A stretch of DNA of 64,000 nt from Pseudobdellovibrionaceae bacterium (lineage in GTDB: Bacteria > Bdellovibrionota > Bdellovibrionia > Bdellovibrionales > UBA1609): the NCBI GenBank assembly GCA_020635075.1, contig JACKAM010000001.1, positions 744,001-808,000 of the forward strand, in the 5' to 3' direction. Positions 34,935 to 43,296 of this stretch are shown here, in pieces; the stretch's first letter is position 1; every line of letters begins with the position of its first letter. The translations under genes and the position numbers were made by a program. The notes beneath the pieces are model-generated. The model was not told where the DNA came from and did no database searches. It saw nothing but the letters and a program-made list of their open reading frames with translations.

Positions 34935-36419
34935 TTAACCTCGGCGCCAGGCGTGAAAGCGGGCGAGCCAGTTGAGTATGCCTTCGGGCTTGCGTTCCCG
35001 CTTCCAGTTTCCGGCCAGGTATTTATTGGCCTCGGCCATTGTTGGATAAATGTGTATGGTCCCCAAGATTGAATTCAGGCCAAAGCCGTTTTTCATGGCG
35101 GCAATGAACTCACTAATCAAATCGCTAGCGTGGTAGCCAACAATGGTGGCACCCAAGATGGTGTCGGTTCCCGGTTTGGTGAGCACCTTCACAAAGCCGT
35201 GGTCCTCTTCGTCGGCAATGGCTCGGTCCAGATCATCAATGCCGTAAGTGGTGAGTTCATAGGCAATGCCCTTCTCTTTGGCCGCAGTTTCTGTCAATCC
35301 AACCGTGGCCACCTCCGGATCGGTATAGGTGGCCCAGGGAATGACTGAGTAATTCACCTTAAAGCCTTTATTGAAGGGCGGAGGAATGAGCTTTAAAAAC
35401 GGACGAAAGAGAGCATTCACACAGGCGTAATAGGCTTGATGGGCGGCGGTGTGGGTGAACTGGTAGGGACCTGCCACATCACCACAGACAAAAATATTTG
35501 GGTAGTTGGTACACAAAAACTCATCCACTTGCACGGTGCCCCGAGGGCTAATAGTTACCCCGAGGTCTTCCAAGCCAAAACCCGTGACATTGGCCTTGCG
35601 GCCAATGGCGACAAGAAGTTGATCAAATTCAATGGCCACATCTTTGCCTTGATGTTCGGCAATCAGGGTCTTTTGTCCACCGCGTATTTCAAAGGCTTTT
35701 GCCTTGTGATTGGTGAGAAGATTCATACCTTCACTAGAAAGTTTTTTGCTCACGGCCTCTGAAACATCTTCGTCTTCGCGTGCCATTATTCGCGGCGCCA
35801 TTTCCACCAAAGTGACTTGGGAGCCGAAGCGCTGAAAGCATTGGGCGATCTCGCAGCCAATGGGTCCTCCGCCCAGGACCACCATGCGTTTTGGGAGTTC
35901 ACGAATATTCCACAGGCTGTCGGAGGTCAAAAAGGGTATCTGTTCCAGGCCCGGAATCGGCGGCACAAAGGGGCGAGCCCCCGTGGCAATAATAATTGCC
36001 TTGGTGGTGAGAGTGCGGCCGTTGACGGCGACTTCCCATGGGCTGAGGATCTTAGCCTCGCCCTGAATACACTCCACCCCCAATCCCGTGTATCGCTCCA
36101 CTGAATCATGGGGCTCAATCTTTTTGACCACCTTTTGCACCCGCTCCATCACTTCGGCAAAGTCAAAGTCGATGGTGGTTGAGCGAAAGCCAAAGTCTTG
36201 AGCTCGTTTGGCGTAAGAGAGCATTTTCGCAGAGCGAATGAGCGCTTTGCTGGGGACACAGCCGGTGTTCAGGCAGTCGCCACCCATCTTGTGTTTTTCA
36301 ATCAGCGCCACTTTGGCTTTGAGGGCTGCCGCCAAGTAGGAAGACACCAGGCCTGCTGCTCCCGCACCAATCACGACCATGTTGTAATCAAAGCGCGAGG
36401 GTTTTTTGAAACTCTTCAT
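34935..36419 (-). CDS. Pyridine-nucleotide disulfide oxidoreductase, mercuric-reductase-like
   Basis: 494 aa flavoprotein: FAD-binding GAGAAGLVSSYLAAALK, redox pair Cys49/Cys54 in GGDCLNTGCVPSKAL, NAD(P)-binding GGGPIGCEIAQCFQRFG, and a C-terminal dimer domain. The segment equivalent to the lipoamide dehydrogenase active site reads HIYPTMAEA, so the catalytic His of HAHPTLAE is replaced by Tyr, as in MerA-like subfamilies. There is no N-terminal metal-binding domain and no C-terminal vicinal Cys pair, so mercury reduction is unlikely. It overlaps the TVP38 gene by 4 nt (ATGA), implying coupling and a membrane-linked redox role. Confidence 0.85.
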   Translation of the reverse strand: MKSFKKPSRFDYNMVVIGAGAAGLVSSYLAAALKAKVALIEKHKMGGDCLNTGCVPSKALIRSAKMLSYAKRAQDFGFRSTTIDFDFAEVMERVQKVVKKIEPHDSVERYTGLGVECIQGEAKILSPWEVAVNGRTLTTKAIIIATGARPFVPPIPGLEQIPFLTSDSLWNIRELPKRMVVLGGGPIGCEIAQCFQRFGSQVTLVEMAPRIMAREDEDVSEAVSKKLSSEGMNLLTNHKAKAFEIRGGQKTLIAEHQGKDVAIEFDQLLVAIGRKANVTGFGLEDLGVTISPRGTVQVDEFLCTNYPNIFVCGDVAGPYQFTHTAAHQAYYACVNALFRPFLKLIPPPFNKGFKVNYSVIPWATYTDPEVATVGLTETAAKEKGIAYELTTYGIDDLDRAIADEEDHGFVKVLTKPGTDTILGATIVGYHASDLISEFIAAMKNGFGLNSILGTIHIYPTMAEANKYLAGNWKRERKPEGILNWLARFHAWRRG

Positions 36420-37105
36420 ACCGATCGCCTTTTTTGAACCTGAGCCATCACTTTTTTAACCACCAGTGGGAAAACACCAAGGAGAGCGAAAGACAGGAGA
36501 AGAGAAGGGGACAGTATCCCCTTTAACGAATCCAGTTTTCCCAACTGGGTGCCCGCATTCACATAGACGATGGTTCCAGGGAGCATACCGATTTGCGATA
36601 CCACAAAATACTGGAGGGTACGAATCGGTGTGAGGCCCATCACCAAATTGATCACAAAAAACGGAAAAGCAGGGATGAGTCTGAGGGTAAACAAGTAGAA
36701 GGCGCCTTCGCGTTCAACACCTTGATTAATGGCTTTGATCTTTTCGCCGAACTTAGCTTGCACATAATCTCGCAGCATAAAGCGAGCCACCAAAAAGGCC
36801 AGGGTGGCTCCAAGTGTAGAAGCAAAGGACACGGTGATTGTTCCCACCAGGACACCAAACATCATCCCACCGGCCAGGGTCATGACGGTAGCCCCAGGGA
36901 GAGAGAGGGCCGTCACCAGCACATAGACAACAAAATAGATGGCAATCGTCAGGGCTGGATTTTGGTTGTAGTAGTTCTGGAAGGCGGCTTGTTGGGACTT
37001 CAAATACTCGAAGCTCAAATACTGGCCGAGATCGAAAAAGAAGAAACTGCCAATGGCGATGGCGAGAACCCCAAGCAGAAGGATCTTACTCATGTTGTTT
37101 TTCAT
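36416..37105 (-). CDS. TVP38/TMEM64 (DedA-like) membrane protein
   Basis: 229 aa from the ATG at 37105 (AAAGG 8 nt upstream); a longer frame to 37192 has no site. The SNARE-associated (VTT) domain is visible: ALSLPGATVMTLAGGMMFG, then STLGATLAFLVARFMLRDYV and the re-entrant FTLRLIPAFPFFVINLVMGL. Members are lipid scramblase-like or transporter-like inner-membrane proteins. First gene of the operon with the MerA-like reductase and DUF547 gene. Divergent from folE2, with about 195 bp between the starts. Confidence 0.87.
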   Translation of the reverse strand: MKNNMSKILLLGVLAIAIGSFFFFDLGQYLSFEYLKSQQAAFQNYYNQNPALTIAIYFVVYVLVTALSLPGATVMTLAGGMMFGVLVGTITVSFASTLGATLAFLVARFMLRDYVQAKFGEKIKAINQGVEREGAFYLFTLRLIPAFPFFVINLVMGLTPIRTLQYFVVSQIGMLPGTIVYVNAGTQLGKLDSLKGILSPSLLLSFALLGVFPLVVKKVMAQVQKRRSV

Positions 37106-37300
37106 GGGGTGGCCTTTCTCGCTGCTGGTGGCTCGGGTTGGACTCTCTAAGGATAGAGGATTCCTCTGGAAATTCAATTGGATATCAGCCATTTATTGGG
37201 CTCCTGGTGAAAACTATTCTTGGGTAAACGCCTGGCGTAATCCCTCAACCTTTGATATGAGATTGGGGCCCAGAAGTTACATGGGCGAGGAGATTGAGGC

Positions 37301-38251
37301 GTGTCTGATCGAGAAGACCCGGTGATCCGGGAACTTCAACCCCTACGAAAACTACCGGATGTGGCCGAGGTTTCTGTTTCCACCCAAGCATCGACGATTG
37401 ATTGGGTGGGGATGGAAGAGATGGAGCTTCCGCTTCTGGATTTAGACCCTGACAAAGGGCCGGTGCAGATTCCGGCTCGTGTGGCAGCCTTTGTGAGTCT
37501 CGATCAACAAAACCAACGTGGCATCCACATGTCCCGTCTCTACACTTTGCTGCGCGATCGCCTGGCCAGTGAGGCCTTAAACTTCAAGTTCTTGCGCGCC
37601 CTTGTTGATGACATGATTCAATCCCAACAGGACCTCAGTCAGAGCGCTCGCTTGGAACTCAAGTTTGAGAAGTGGCGCAAGCGGCCGGCCCTCAAAAGTG
37701 GGGAGTGGGGATGGCGCCGCTACCCCTTTAAAGTGTTACTTGAAAAAACACCCATGGGTGTGCGCTTTGAGATTGGCTTTGAAGTGCTTTATTCCAGCAC
37801 TTGTCCCGCCAGTGCGGCCCTGGCCCGTCATGATTTGGTTGAATCCTTGCTGAAAGAGTTTGGACCTGGAAAGTGGTCTTCATCAAAGATCACCGAATGG
37901 TTGGATGATTCGCGCACGGCAGTGGCGACACCTCATGCCCAGCGCAGTCGGGCTGAGATTCGTTTAAACATCCTGGACGGCGCTTTGATTACTGATTGGA
38001 GCGAGTTTGTCGACCGGGCCGAATCAGCTTTTGGCACTCCGGTGCAAACCGCCGTTCGCAGGGAAGACGAACAGGAGTTTGCCCGTCTCAATGGCCGCAA
38101 TCTGTTGTTTTGTGAGGATGCGGCCCGAAGGATCCTCTTTGCCTTTAAAGACGACCGCAGGTTGCGTGGTTTTCACGTTCGGGTGGAGCACCAGGAAAGC
38201 CTTCATCCCCATAATGCGGTGGCCAGTCTGAGTTGGCCACCTACCAACTGA
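37301..38251 (+). CDS. folE2: GTP cyclohydrolase I type 2 (FolE2)
   Basis: Converts GTP to 7,8-dihydroneopterin triphosphate, the first step of folate (and queuosine) synthesis. The family is recognised by QRGIHMSRLYTLL, the metal-site region LYSSTCPASAALARHD with Cys168, TPHAQRSRAEI and the terminal PHNAVASLSWP. 316 aa, starting with GTG at 37301 behind a GAGGAG-rich stretch. FolE2 works with metals other than zinc and is often induced when zinc is scarce. The gene directly downstream encodes a Fur-family regulator, which fits a link to metal status, though no Zur-type operator was found. Confidence 0.92.
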   Translation: MSDREDPVIRELQPLRKLPDVAEVSVSTQASTIDWVGMEEMELPLLDLDPDKGPVQIPARVAAFVSLDQQNQRGIHMSRLYTLLRDRLASEALNFKFLRALVDDMIQSQQDLSQSARLELKFEKWRKRPALKSGEWGWRRYPFKVLLEKTPMGVRFEIGFEVLYSSTCPASAALARHDLVESLLKEFGPGKWSSSKITEWLDDSRTAVATPHAQRSRAEIRLNILDGALITDWSEFVDRAESAFGTPVQTAVRREDEQEFARLNGRNLLFCEDAARRILFAFKDDRRLRGFHVRVEHQESLHPHNAVASLSWPPTN

Positions 38252-38307
38252 AAATCGTTCTTAATTTCATTTGACCCTTCAGCTCGCTCCAGGTAGGAGT
38301 AGAGCCT

Positions 38308-38799
38308 ATGAAATCCGATGATTCTCCGTCCCTAGTTCGGGGACAGCAAAACCCGCCAGAAAAGCTCGTTGGCCGAGAACCAGTTGATGAAGCCGCATTT
38401 AAACGCATCATTCGCGAAATGGGCCTTAAGGTCACCCACCAACGAATGGCGATTTTAAGTGCATTGACCGAAGGGCGGGCTCACGTCACGGCCCAGGAAG
38501 TCTATGAGGCCATCCAAGATGACCACCCGGAAATTGGCTTCGCCACTGTCTATCGCTTTCTGCGTAAAATGACGGAGAAGAGTTTCGTTACCGAGGTGCG
38601 TATGGGAGGTCTCCCAGCCCGCTATGAGTTAACCCCGCGTCGTCATCATGACCATTTGACTTGCGAGAAGTGTGGTAAGATCGTTGAGTTTGAGAACTCG
38701 CAGATCGAGGCTCTGCAAAAGCAAGTGGCTGATCAGCACGGTTTTAAGCTCACTCACCACGTGCTGGAACTCTACGGTTTTTGTTCCAATTGCCAATAA
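38308..38799 (+). CDS. Fur-family metalloregulator
   Basis: 163 aa: an unusual ~30-residue N-terminal extension, then the winged helix (MGLKVTHQRMAILSALTEG, ATVYRFLRKMTEK) and the dimer/metal domain with the HHDHLTCEKCGKIVEFE signature and the structural zinc pairs CEKC and CSNC. It represses metal-uptake or stress genes when metal-loaded. Fur, Zur and PerR cannot be separated by eye; the neighbourhood with folE2 favours Zur-like or general Fur. TAGGAG lies 9 nt before the ATG. uvrA follows after 13 bp with its own site. Confidence 0.93.
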   Translation: MKSDDSPSLVRGQQNPPEKLVGREPVDEAAFKRIIREMGLKVTHQRMAILSALTEGRAHVTAQEVYEAIQDDHPEIGFATVYRFLRKMTEKSFVTEVRMGGLPARYELTPRRHHDHLTCEKCGKIVEFENSQIEALQKQVADQHGFKLTHHVLELYGFCSNCQ

Positions 38800-38812
38800 G
38801 GAAGGGTCCTGT

Positions 38813-41368
38813 TTGGAAATCGACACTCCAAGGATTGACGCCCATTCCCTGCCGCCAGAAGAGGGGATTTGGGTCCGCCGTGCCTCTGAGCACAATCTTA
38901 AGGGCATAAACGTCTTTATTCCCAGGAATAAAATCACCGTTATTACCGGATTGAGTGGCAGCGGCAAATCCTCTTTGGCATTCGACACCATCTATGCCGA
39001 GGGCCAGCGTAGATACGTTGAAAGCTTGTCGGCCTATTCACGCAACTTTCTTGAACAGATGAAAAAGCCCGACGTGGAAGCCATAGTTGGATTAAGCCCG
39101 GCGATTGCCATTGATCAAAAGTCCATCAATCCCAATCCGCGCTCCACCGTTGGGACGGTGACTGAGGTCTACGACTATTTGCGGCTGCTCTACGCTCGGG
39201 TGGGAGTGCCTCGTTGCCCCGAACACCGGGTGCCGGTCGACAGCCAGTCGCCTCAGCAGATTGTCGACGAGATCATGAGACAAAAAGCTGGCACTAAGTT
39301 TTTTCTCCTCGCTCCAGTGGCTCAGGGGAAAAAGGGCGAGTTTTTGGCTGAGTTTCGCAAATGGGCAAGCAAAGGATTTACTCGTGCCCGCGTCGACGGC
39401 GAATGGATTGAGCTCGCTAAGGCAAAGAAATTGGCCAAGCGCAAATCCCATGACATTGATTTGCTCATTGATCGTTTGATTGTCGATGAAAAGTACCTGC
39501 CGCGTCTCAAAGAGAGCGTGAACCTTGCATTGAGTATGGCCGATGGCATGGTAGCCATTGAGCCCGTGGGCGGACAAAAGCGAATGTTTTCCATTCATCG
39601 AGCTTGTCCGGTCTGTGGCTACAGCTTTCCTGAGATCGAGCCCCGCCTGTTTAGTTTTAATAATCCTCGGGGAGCCTGTGAAACTTGTCACGGCCTTGGT
39701 GTGTTGGCGGATGAGGACGAGGTCGAGGATCGAGACGACGATGAAGCCAGCGAAGAGGCCTTTGAAGCACAAACCTGTCCCGACTGTGATGGGAAACGCC
39801 TAAATCAAGAGGCATTGAACGTGCAACTTGCGGGTAAAGACATTGCTGAACTTTCAAACCTGCCAGTGATTGAGCTCAAAGAATACCTCCATTCCAACTT
39901 GAAACTGGCCGATCGGGAGTCTTTGATTGCAGAAAAGATTTTGCGGCAGATTCTAGGTCGTCTTGATTATCTTGAACGAGTGGGTACCGGTTATTTGAGT
40001 TTGGATCGCAAGACCAGGACCTTGTCTGGTGGAGAGGCCCAACGGATTCGCCTGGCTTCCCAGGTCGGTTCGGCTCTGGTGGGTGTTTTATATGTGTTAG
40101 ATGAACCGAGTATTGGCCTTCACCCACGGGATCATCGCCGGCTACTTGAGATCCTCGAAGAAATGCGCGAACGGGGCAATACTGTTCTCCTCGTAGAGCA
40201 TGACGAAGAAACAATTCGGGCCGCTGATCATTTGATCGACCTTGGACCACGTGCGGGCCTTCATGGCGGCGAGCTCATGGCTGAGGGAACTCCCGAAGAG
40301 GTGAGTCGTGAGGCGAAGAGCCTGACCGGCCGCTATCTTTCCGGCAAAGAAAAAATTCCTGTCCCTTCGAGCCGTCGCAAAGGGTCGGGGGAAAAACTGA
40401 TTCTTGAAGGGGCCACGGGCAACAATCTTCGCGGTGACAAATTGGAACTTCCTCTGGGGTGTCTCATTGGTATCACGGGAGTTTCGGGAAGTGGCAAAAG
40501 CACCCTCGTCGTGGATACCTTGTATCGAGTATTGGCTAGGCATTTTTATGGCAGCCTGGCTGAACCCTCGCCGTACAAGAACATTAAGGGCATTGAACAT
40601 CTGGACAAGGTGATTGAAATCAACCAAAAGCCCATTGGTCGCACACCTAGATCCATTCCGGCTACCTATGTGGGACTATTTCCGGTGGTGCGCCAGTTGT
40701 TTGCCGAGCTCCCTGAGGCCAAGATTCGTGGCTACCGGCCCGGACATTTTAGCTTTAACGTCAAAGGCGGTCGTTGTGAGGTCTGTGGCGGCGGTGGTCA
40801 GGTTAAAGTGGAGATGCACTTTTTAAGCAATGTCTATGTGACCTGTGATGCCTGTTTGGGGAATCGCTACACCCGCGAGACTCTCAACATGAAGTTCCGC
40901 GAGAAGTCCATCGCCGACGTTCTGCAGATGTCCGTGGAAGAGGCCGCCGAGTTTTTTCAGCACCACCCACCGGTGGCAAGAAAGCTGGAGACTCTGAAAC
41001 GCGTGGGGCTGGATTACATGACCCTGGGGCAGAGTTCGACCACTCTGAGTGGGGGAGAGGCTCAAAGAGTTAAGCTCAGCAAGGAACTCTCCAAGCGGGG
41101 CACTGGGAAAACCCTATATATCCTTGATGAGCCCACCACTGGGCTCCACTTTGACGATGTTAAAAAGCTCATTGAGCTTCTTCAGGAGTTGGTCGATCAG
41201 GGCAACACCGTCCTGGTCATCGAGCACCAAATGGACGTGATTAGAAACTGCGATTACCTGGTCGACCTGGGCCCCGAAGGGGGAGTGGGTGGAGGCGAAA
41301 TCGTCGCTGCCGGGACTCCGGAAGAGGTGGCCCGATCCCCTCGCAGTGTGACGGGGCAGTTTTTGTGA
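38813..41368 (+). CDS. uvrA: Excinuclease ABC subunit A, shortened form
   Basis: DNA-damage recognition ATPase of nucleotide excision repair. 851 aa from TTG at 38813, which has AAGGAAGGG 6 nt upstream; earlier in-frame starts lie inside the fur gene. Two ABC units are complete: Walker A GLSGSGKSSLAFDT and GVSGSGKSTLVVDT, signatures TLSGGEAQRIRLASQ and TLSGGEAQRVKLSKE, Walker B VLDEPSIGLH and ILDEPTTGLH. The UvrB-binding domain and both zinc modules are present. Between CETCHGLG and CPDCDGKRL only a 25-residue, Asp/Glu-rich linker (residues 297-321) replaces about 115 residues of E. coli or Geobacillus UvrA, which explains the short length. Otherwise canonical. Confidence 0.96.
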   Translation: MEIDTPRIDAHSLPPEEGIWVRRASEHNLKGINVFIPRNKITVITGLSGSGKSSLAFDTIYAEGQRRYVESLSAYSRNFLEQMKKPDVEAIVGLSPAIAIDQKSINPNPRSTVGTVTEVYDYLRLLYARVGVPRCPEHRVPVDSQSPQQIVDEIMRQKAGTKFFLLAPVAQGKKGEFLAEFRKWASKGFTRARVDGEWIELAKAKKLAKRKSHDIDLLIDRLIVDEKYLPRLKESVNLALSMADGMVAIEPVGGQKRMFSIHRACPVCGYSFPEIEPRLFSFNNPRGACETCHGLGVLADEDEVEDRDDDEASEEAFEAQTCPDCDGKRLNQEALNVQLAGKDIAELSNLPVIELKEYLHSNLKLADRESLIAEKILRQILGRLDYLERVGTGYLSLDRKTRTLSGGEAQRIRLASQVGSALVGVLYVLDEPSIGLHPRDHRRLLEILEEMRERGNTVLLVEHDEETIRAADHLIDLGPRAGLHGGELMAEGTPEEVSREAKSLTGRYLSGKEKIPVPSSRRKGSGEKLILEGATGNNLRGDKLELPLGCLIGITGVSGSGKSTLVVDTLYRVLARHFYGSLAEPSPYKNIKGIEHLDKVIEINQKPIGRTPRSIPATYVGLFPVVRQLFAELPEAKIRGYRPGHFSFNVKGGRCEVCGGGGQVKVEMHFLSNVYVTCDACLGNRYTRETLNMKFREKSIADVLQMSVEEAAEFFQHHPPVARKLETLKRVGLDYMTLGQSSTTLSGGEAQRVKLSKELSKRGTGKTLYILDEPTTGLHFDDVKKLIELLQELVDQGNTVLVIEHQMDVIRNCDYLVDLGPEGGVGGGEIVAAGTPEEVARSPRSVTGQFL

Positions 41369-41619
41369 TCATCAGATGGGTCAAAAATCTCTGACTGTTG
41401 CCAAAATGCAGCCAAAAAAAGAACTGGCAGAAAGTGGTTAAATTATTGATTCGCCTCATTTTCCCACAATAAGACAGGACTTTTGTTAGGCACTCCCTCT
41501 AGGATTACGGGGGGTCGCCGATAGGTTATTGATTGGTGCTCTTTTCGCGGGACGTTTGTGAAATAAAGAGGCATCACTCTCTACTATTTATCGGAACGTC
41601 TACGACGAGGTGTGGGAGT
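41369..41619. other. Intergenic region before HD-GYP gene
   Basis: 251 bp after uvrA with no terminator-like hairpin and no gene. ATTATTGATT and GTTATTGATT occur at about 41441 and 41525; their role is unknown. Confidence 0.4.
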
Positions 41620-42261
41620 ATGTCTTGGGATGATATCCCGAGTTGGGCCAATGATGTGGCCAACTCGATTTTACAAACAGTGAAGAAGAAAGATCCATTC
41701 ACTTTTTACCATTGCTGCCGTGTCGGCCGTGGATCTCGTAAACTAGCCAAAGCCATGGGACTCAATGATTTCGAGCAAGCTGTGCTTGAATTCTCTGGCT
41801 TGTTTCATGACGTGGGTAAAGTGGGAGTGCCTGACAGCATTCTCCTCAAGCCCGGTCGCCTCACGGCGGATGAAGTCGAAGTGATGAAGGCTCATCCGAT
41901 CAAGAGTGCAGAGATTCTGGAGCCCTTGAGTCACATTCCATTTTTTAGATTTCTGTTACCAGGAATTCGCTACCACCACGAAAAAATCGATGGCACCGGC
42001 TATCCATTCAATTTGGTGGGCGACCGAATTCCTCTTCCAGCAAGGGTCATTGCGGTCGTGGACACTTACGATGCGATGACAAATAAGCGTCCTTATCGCG
42101 AAGCTCTCCCTGAAGACAAAGTCATCAAAGAGCTGATCGACTATAGTGGAAGTCAATTCGATGCCAATTTGGTCAAAGTATTCCTTGAAGCCTTGCCCTA
42201 TTTCCACGAGGAAAAAGAGGACGAGGATGTTGTTGTGCACCATATTCTAAAGGCGGCTTGA
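41620..42261 (+). CDS. HD-GYP domain phosphodiesterase
   Basis: 213 aa, essentially a stand-alone HD-GYP domain. Metal ligands His63-Asp64 lie in FHDVGKVGVPD, with HHEKIDGTGYP at residues 119-129 supplying the second histidine pair and the GYP-type signature (here G-T-G-Y-P), followed by ARVIAVVDTYDAMTNKRPYR. These enzymes hydrolyse c-di-GMP to GMP or pGpG. No receiver, PAS or other sensor is attached, so activity may be set by partners or expression. The start ATG is preceded by GTGGGAG; upstream codons in the same frame lack a site. A strong terminator follows at 42312. Confidence 0.93.
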   Translation: MSWDDIPSWANDVANSILQTVKKKDPFTFYHCCRVGRGSRKLAKAMGLNDFEQAVLEFSGLFHDVGKVGVPDSILLKPGRLTADEVEVMKAHPIKSAEILEPLSHIPFFRFLLPGIRYHHEKIDGTGYPFNLVGDRIPLPARVIAVVDTYDAMTNKRPYREALPEDKVIKELIDYSGSQFDANLVKVFLEALPYFHEEKEDEDVVVHHILKAA

Positions 42262-42311
42262 CGGGAAGACAGGACGCAGGACCTCCGTACGGCGGGGGTT
42301 CGATAGGGGGG

Positions 42312-42344
42312 ACCGCGCTACAAGAAGTAGCGCGGTTTGTTTTT
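42312..42344 (+). terminator. Rho-independent terminator after HD-GYP gene
   Basis: A 10-bp perfect GC-rich stem (42312-42321 with 42327-42336), 5-nt loop AAGAA, then TTGTTTTT. A textbook terminator 50 bp after the stop. Confidence 0.92.
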
Positions 42345-42685
42345 GCCCCTGATGAAAAGGGCGCATCTCCTGCGTTGTCGGGCCCTCATCTCACTCCAAC
42401 GTACCAGTAAGTACGCCTCCGTTCGATGAGGCCCCTCCGCCTTGGATCTACACCCTTTTCATCAGGGGCATTAATCCATATAGGGTGAAAATGGCCCGTC
42501 TCCGGCGTTAAACGACTTTTCCCTCGCTCCAACGTACCAACTAGTACGATTCTGCTCGGTCAAAGTCGTTTGCCTTGGATCCGAACCATTTTGACCGGCC
42601 GCCAGGATCACGCTTGGATCTACACCCTTTTCATCAGGGGCATAGAGCAAAATAGGGTGAAAATGGCCCGTCTCCTGCGTTTTTT
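42344..42685. repeat. Cluster of nested palindromic repeats (two full, one partial)
   Basis: Copy 1 (42344-42470) is bounded by 18-bp perfect inverted arms and has inner pairs around GGGCC..CTCAT and a CGTAC-CAGTAA-GTACG tip. Copy 2 (about 42488-42592) has AAAATGG/CCATTTT, AAACGACTTT/AAAGTCGTTT and a CGTAC-CAACTA-GTACG tip. The joining sequences at 42441-42471 and 42480-42503 recur at 42613-42643 and 42652-42675, the remnant of a third copy. The architecture resembles widespread intergenic palindromes with CCAACGTACC...GTACG cores found in many proteobacteria. Confidence 0.85.
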
Positions 42686-42692
42686 TGGTTCC

Positions 42693-42728
42693 GATATCAG
42701 ATGTCCGATATCAGATATCAGATATCCG
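42693..42728. repeat. Short GATATCAGAT/GATATCCG repeat cluster
   Basis: Four GATATC units in 36 bp, spaced by AGAT, GTCC or AG. Each unit is a palindrome. It could be a protein-binding cluster or a slippage product. Confidence 0.7.
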
Positions 42729-42768
42729 AATTGATACACTGGACCGCGGTACCGGGAAAACCTTTTGA

Positions 42769-42797
42769 TTGCGACGAAGGGCAAAGGGACCTATGAT
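42769..42797 (+). promoter_or_regulatory. Candidate sigma-70 promoter of the small lipoprotein
   Basis: TTGCGA (42769-42774), a 17-bp spacer and TATGAT (42792-42797): 4/6 and 5/6 matches to consensus. Transcription would begin near 42804, about 30 nt before the ATG at 42834. Confidence 0.5.
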
Positions 42798-42833
42798 TTT
42801 GCTTTAGGTTAATTGCCTTCAGGAGGATCTCTG

Positions 42834-43043
42834 ATGAAATGGATTTTGGTTGCAATGGCGGCGTCGATGATGACTGTTGTAGGGTGTGCAGGTAAACAGA
42901 AAGAGCCGGATCGGGCGACTGTTCGAAAATGGCCGAAGTGTTATCACCGCAATATGAAGATTTTTAACGAATGTGTGGAGCGCAATGAGGCCGGTGAAAC
43001 AGTGACCGCACTGGAAATCGAAAACGACGGTCTGCCCAAATAA
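42834..43043 (+). CDS. Small lipoprotein, 69 aa
   Basis: The ATG at 42834 is preceded by CAGGAGG. The signal MKWILVAMAASMMTVVGC ends in the lipobox VVGC with Cys18, followed by a charged mature peptide of about 50 residues containing two cysteines (KCYHRNMKIFNECVERNEAG) that could form a disulfide. It has its own candidate promoter and a strong terminator at 43083, so it is an independent, probably well-expressed unit, similar in organisation to small outer-membrane lipoproteins. No family recognised. Confidence 0.82.
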   Translation: MKWILVAMAASMMTVVGCAGKQKEPDRATVRKWPKCYHRNMKIFNECVERNEAGETVTALEIENDGLPK

Positions 43044-43082
43044 GCGCGGGAAGCGGCTTATAACCTATTGTTCAACAACAGA

Positions 43083-43120
43083 GCGGGATTTCTCTTCTTG
43101 AGAAATTCCGCTTTTTGTTT
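43083..43120 (+). terminator. Rho-independent terminator after the small lipoprotein
   Basis: A 12-bp stem with one G-T wobble (43083-43094 with 43100-43111), loop TTCTT, then TTTTTGTTT. Confidence 0.92.
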
Positions 43121-43296
43121 CTCTCCGATACGGAAGTTTTCTAATTCCGTTTACACCTTCTACAGGATGTCCTGTTCTTATCCGCGTCCTTTGACCAATT
43201 TTTTTTATTCGCAATTAGATACGGTTATGGCTGACAAAAAAACTTGAGAGTCACCTAGGTGTTCCGAAGTGGTGGTCATCACAATCGGAGAGCACC

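Noticed and set aside
34935..36419. Genuine mercuric reductase or mercury resistance locus
   Set aside because: No metal-binding N-terminal domain, no C-terminal cysteine pair, and no merR, merT or merP nearby.
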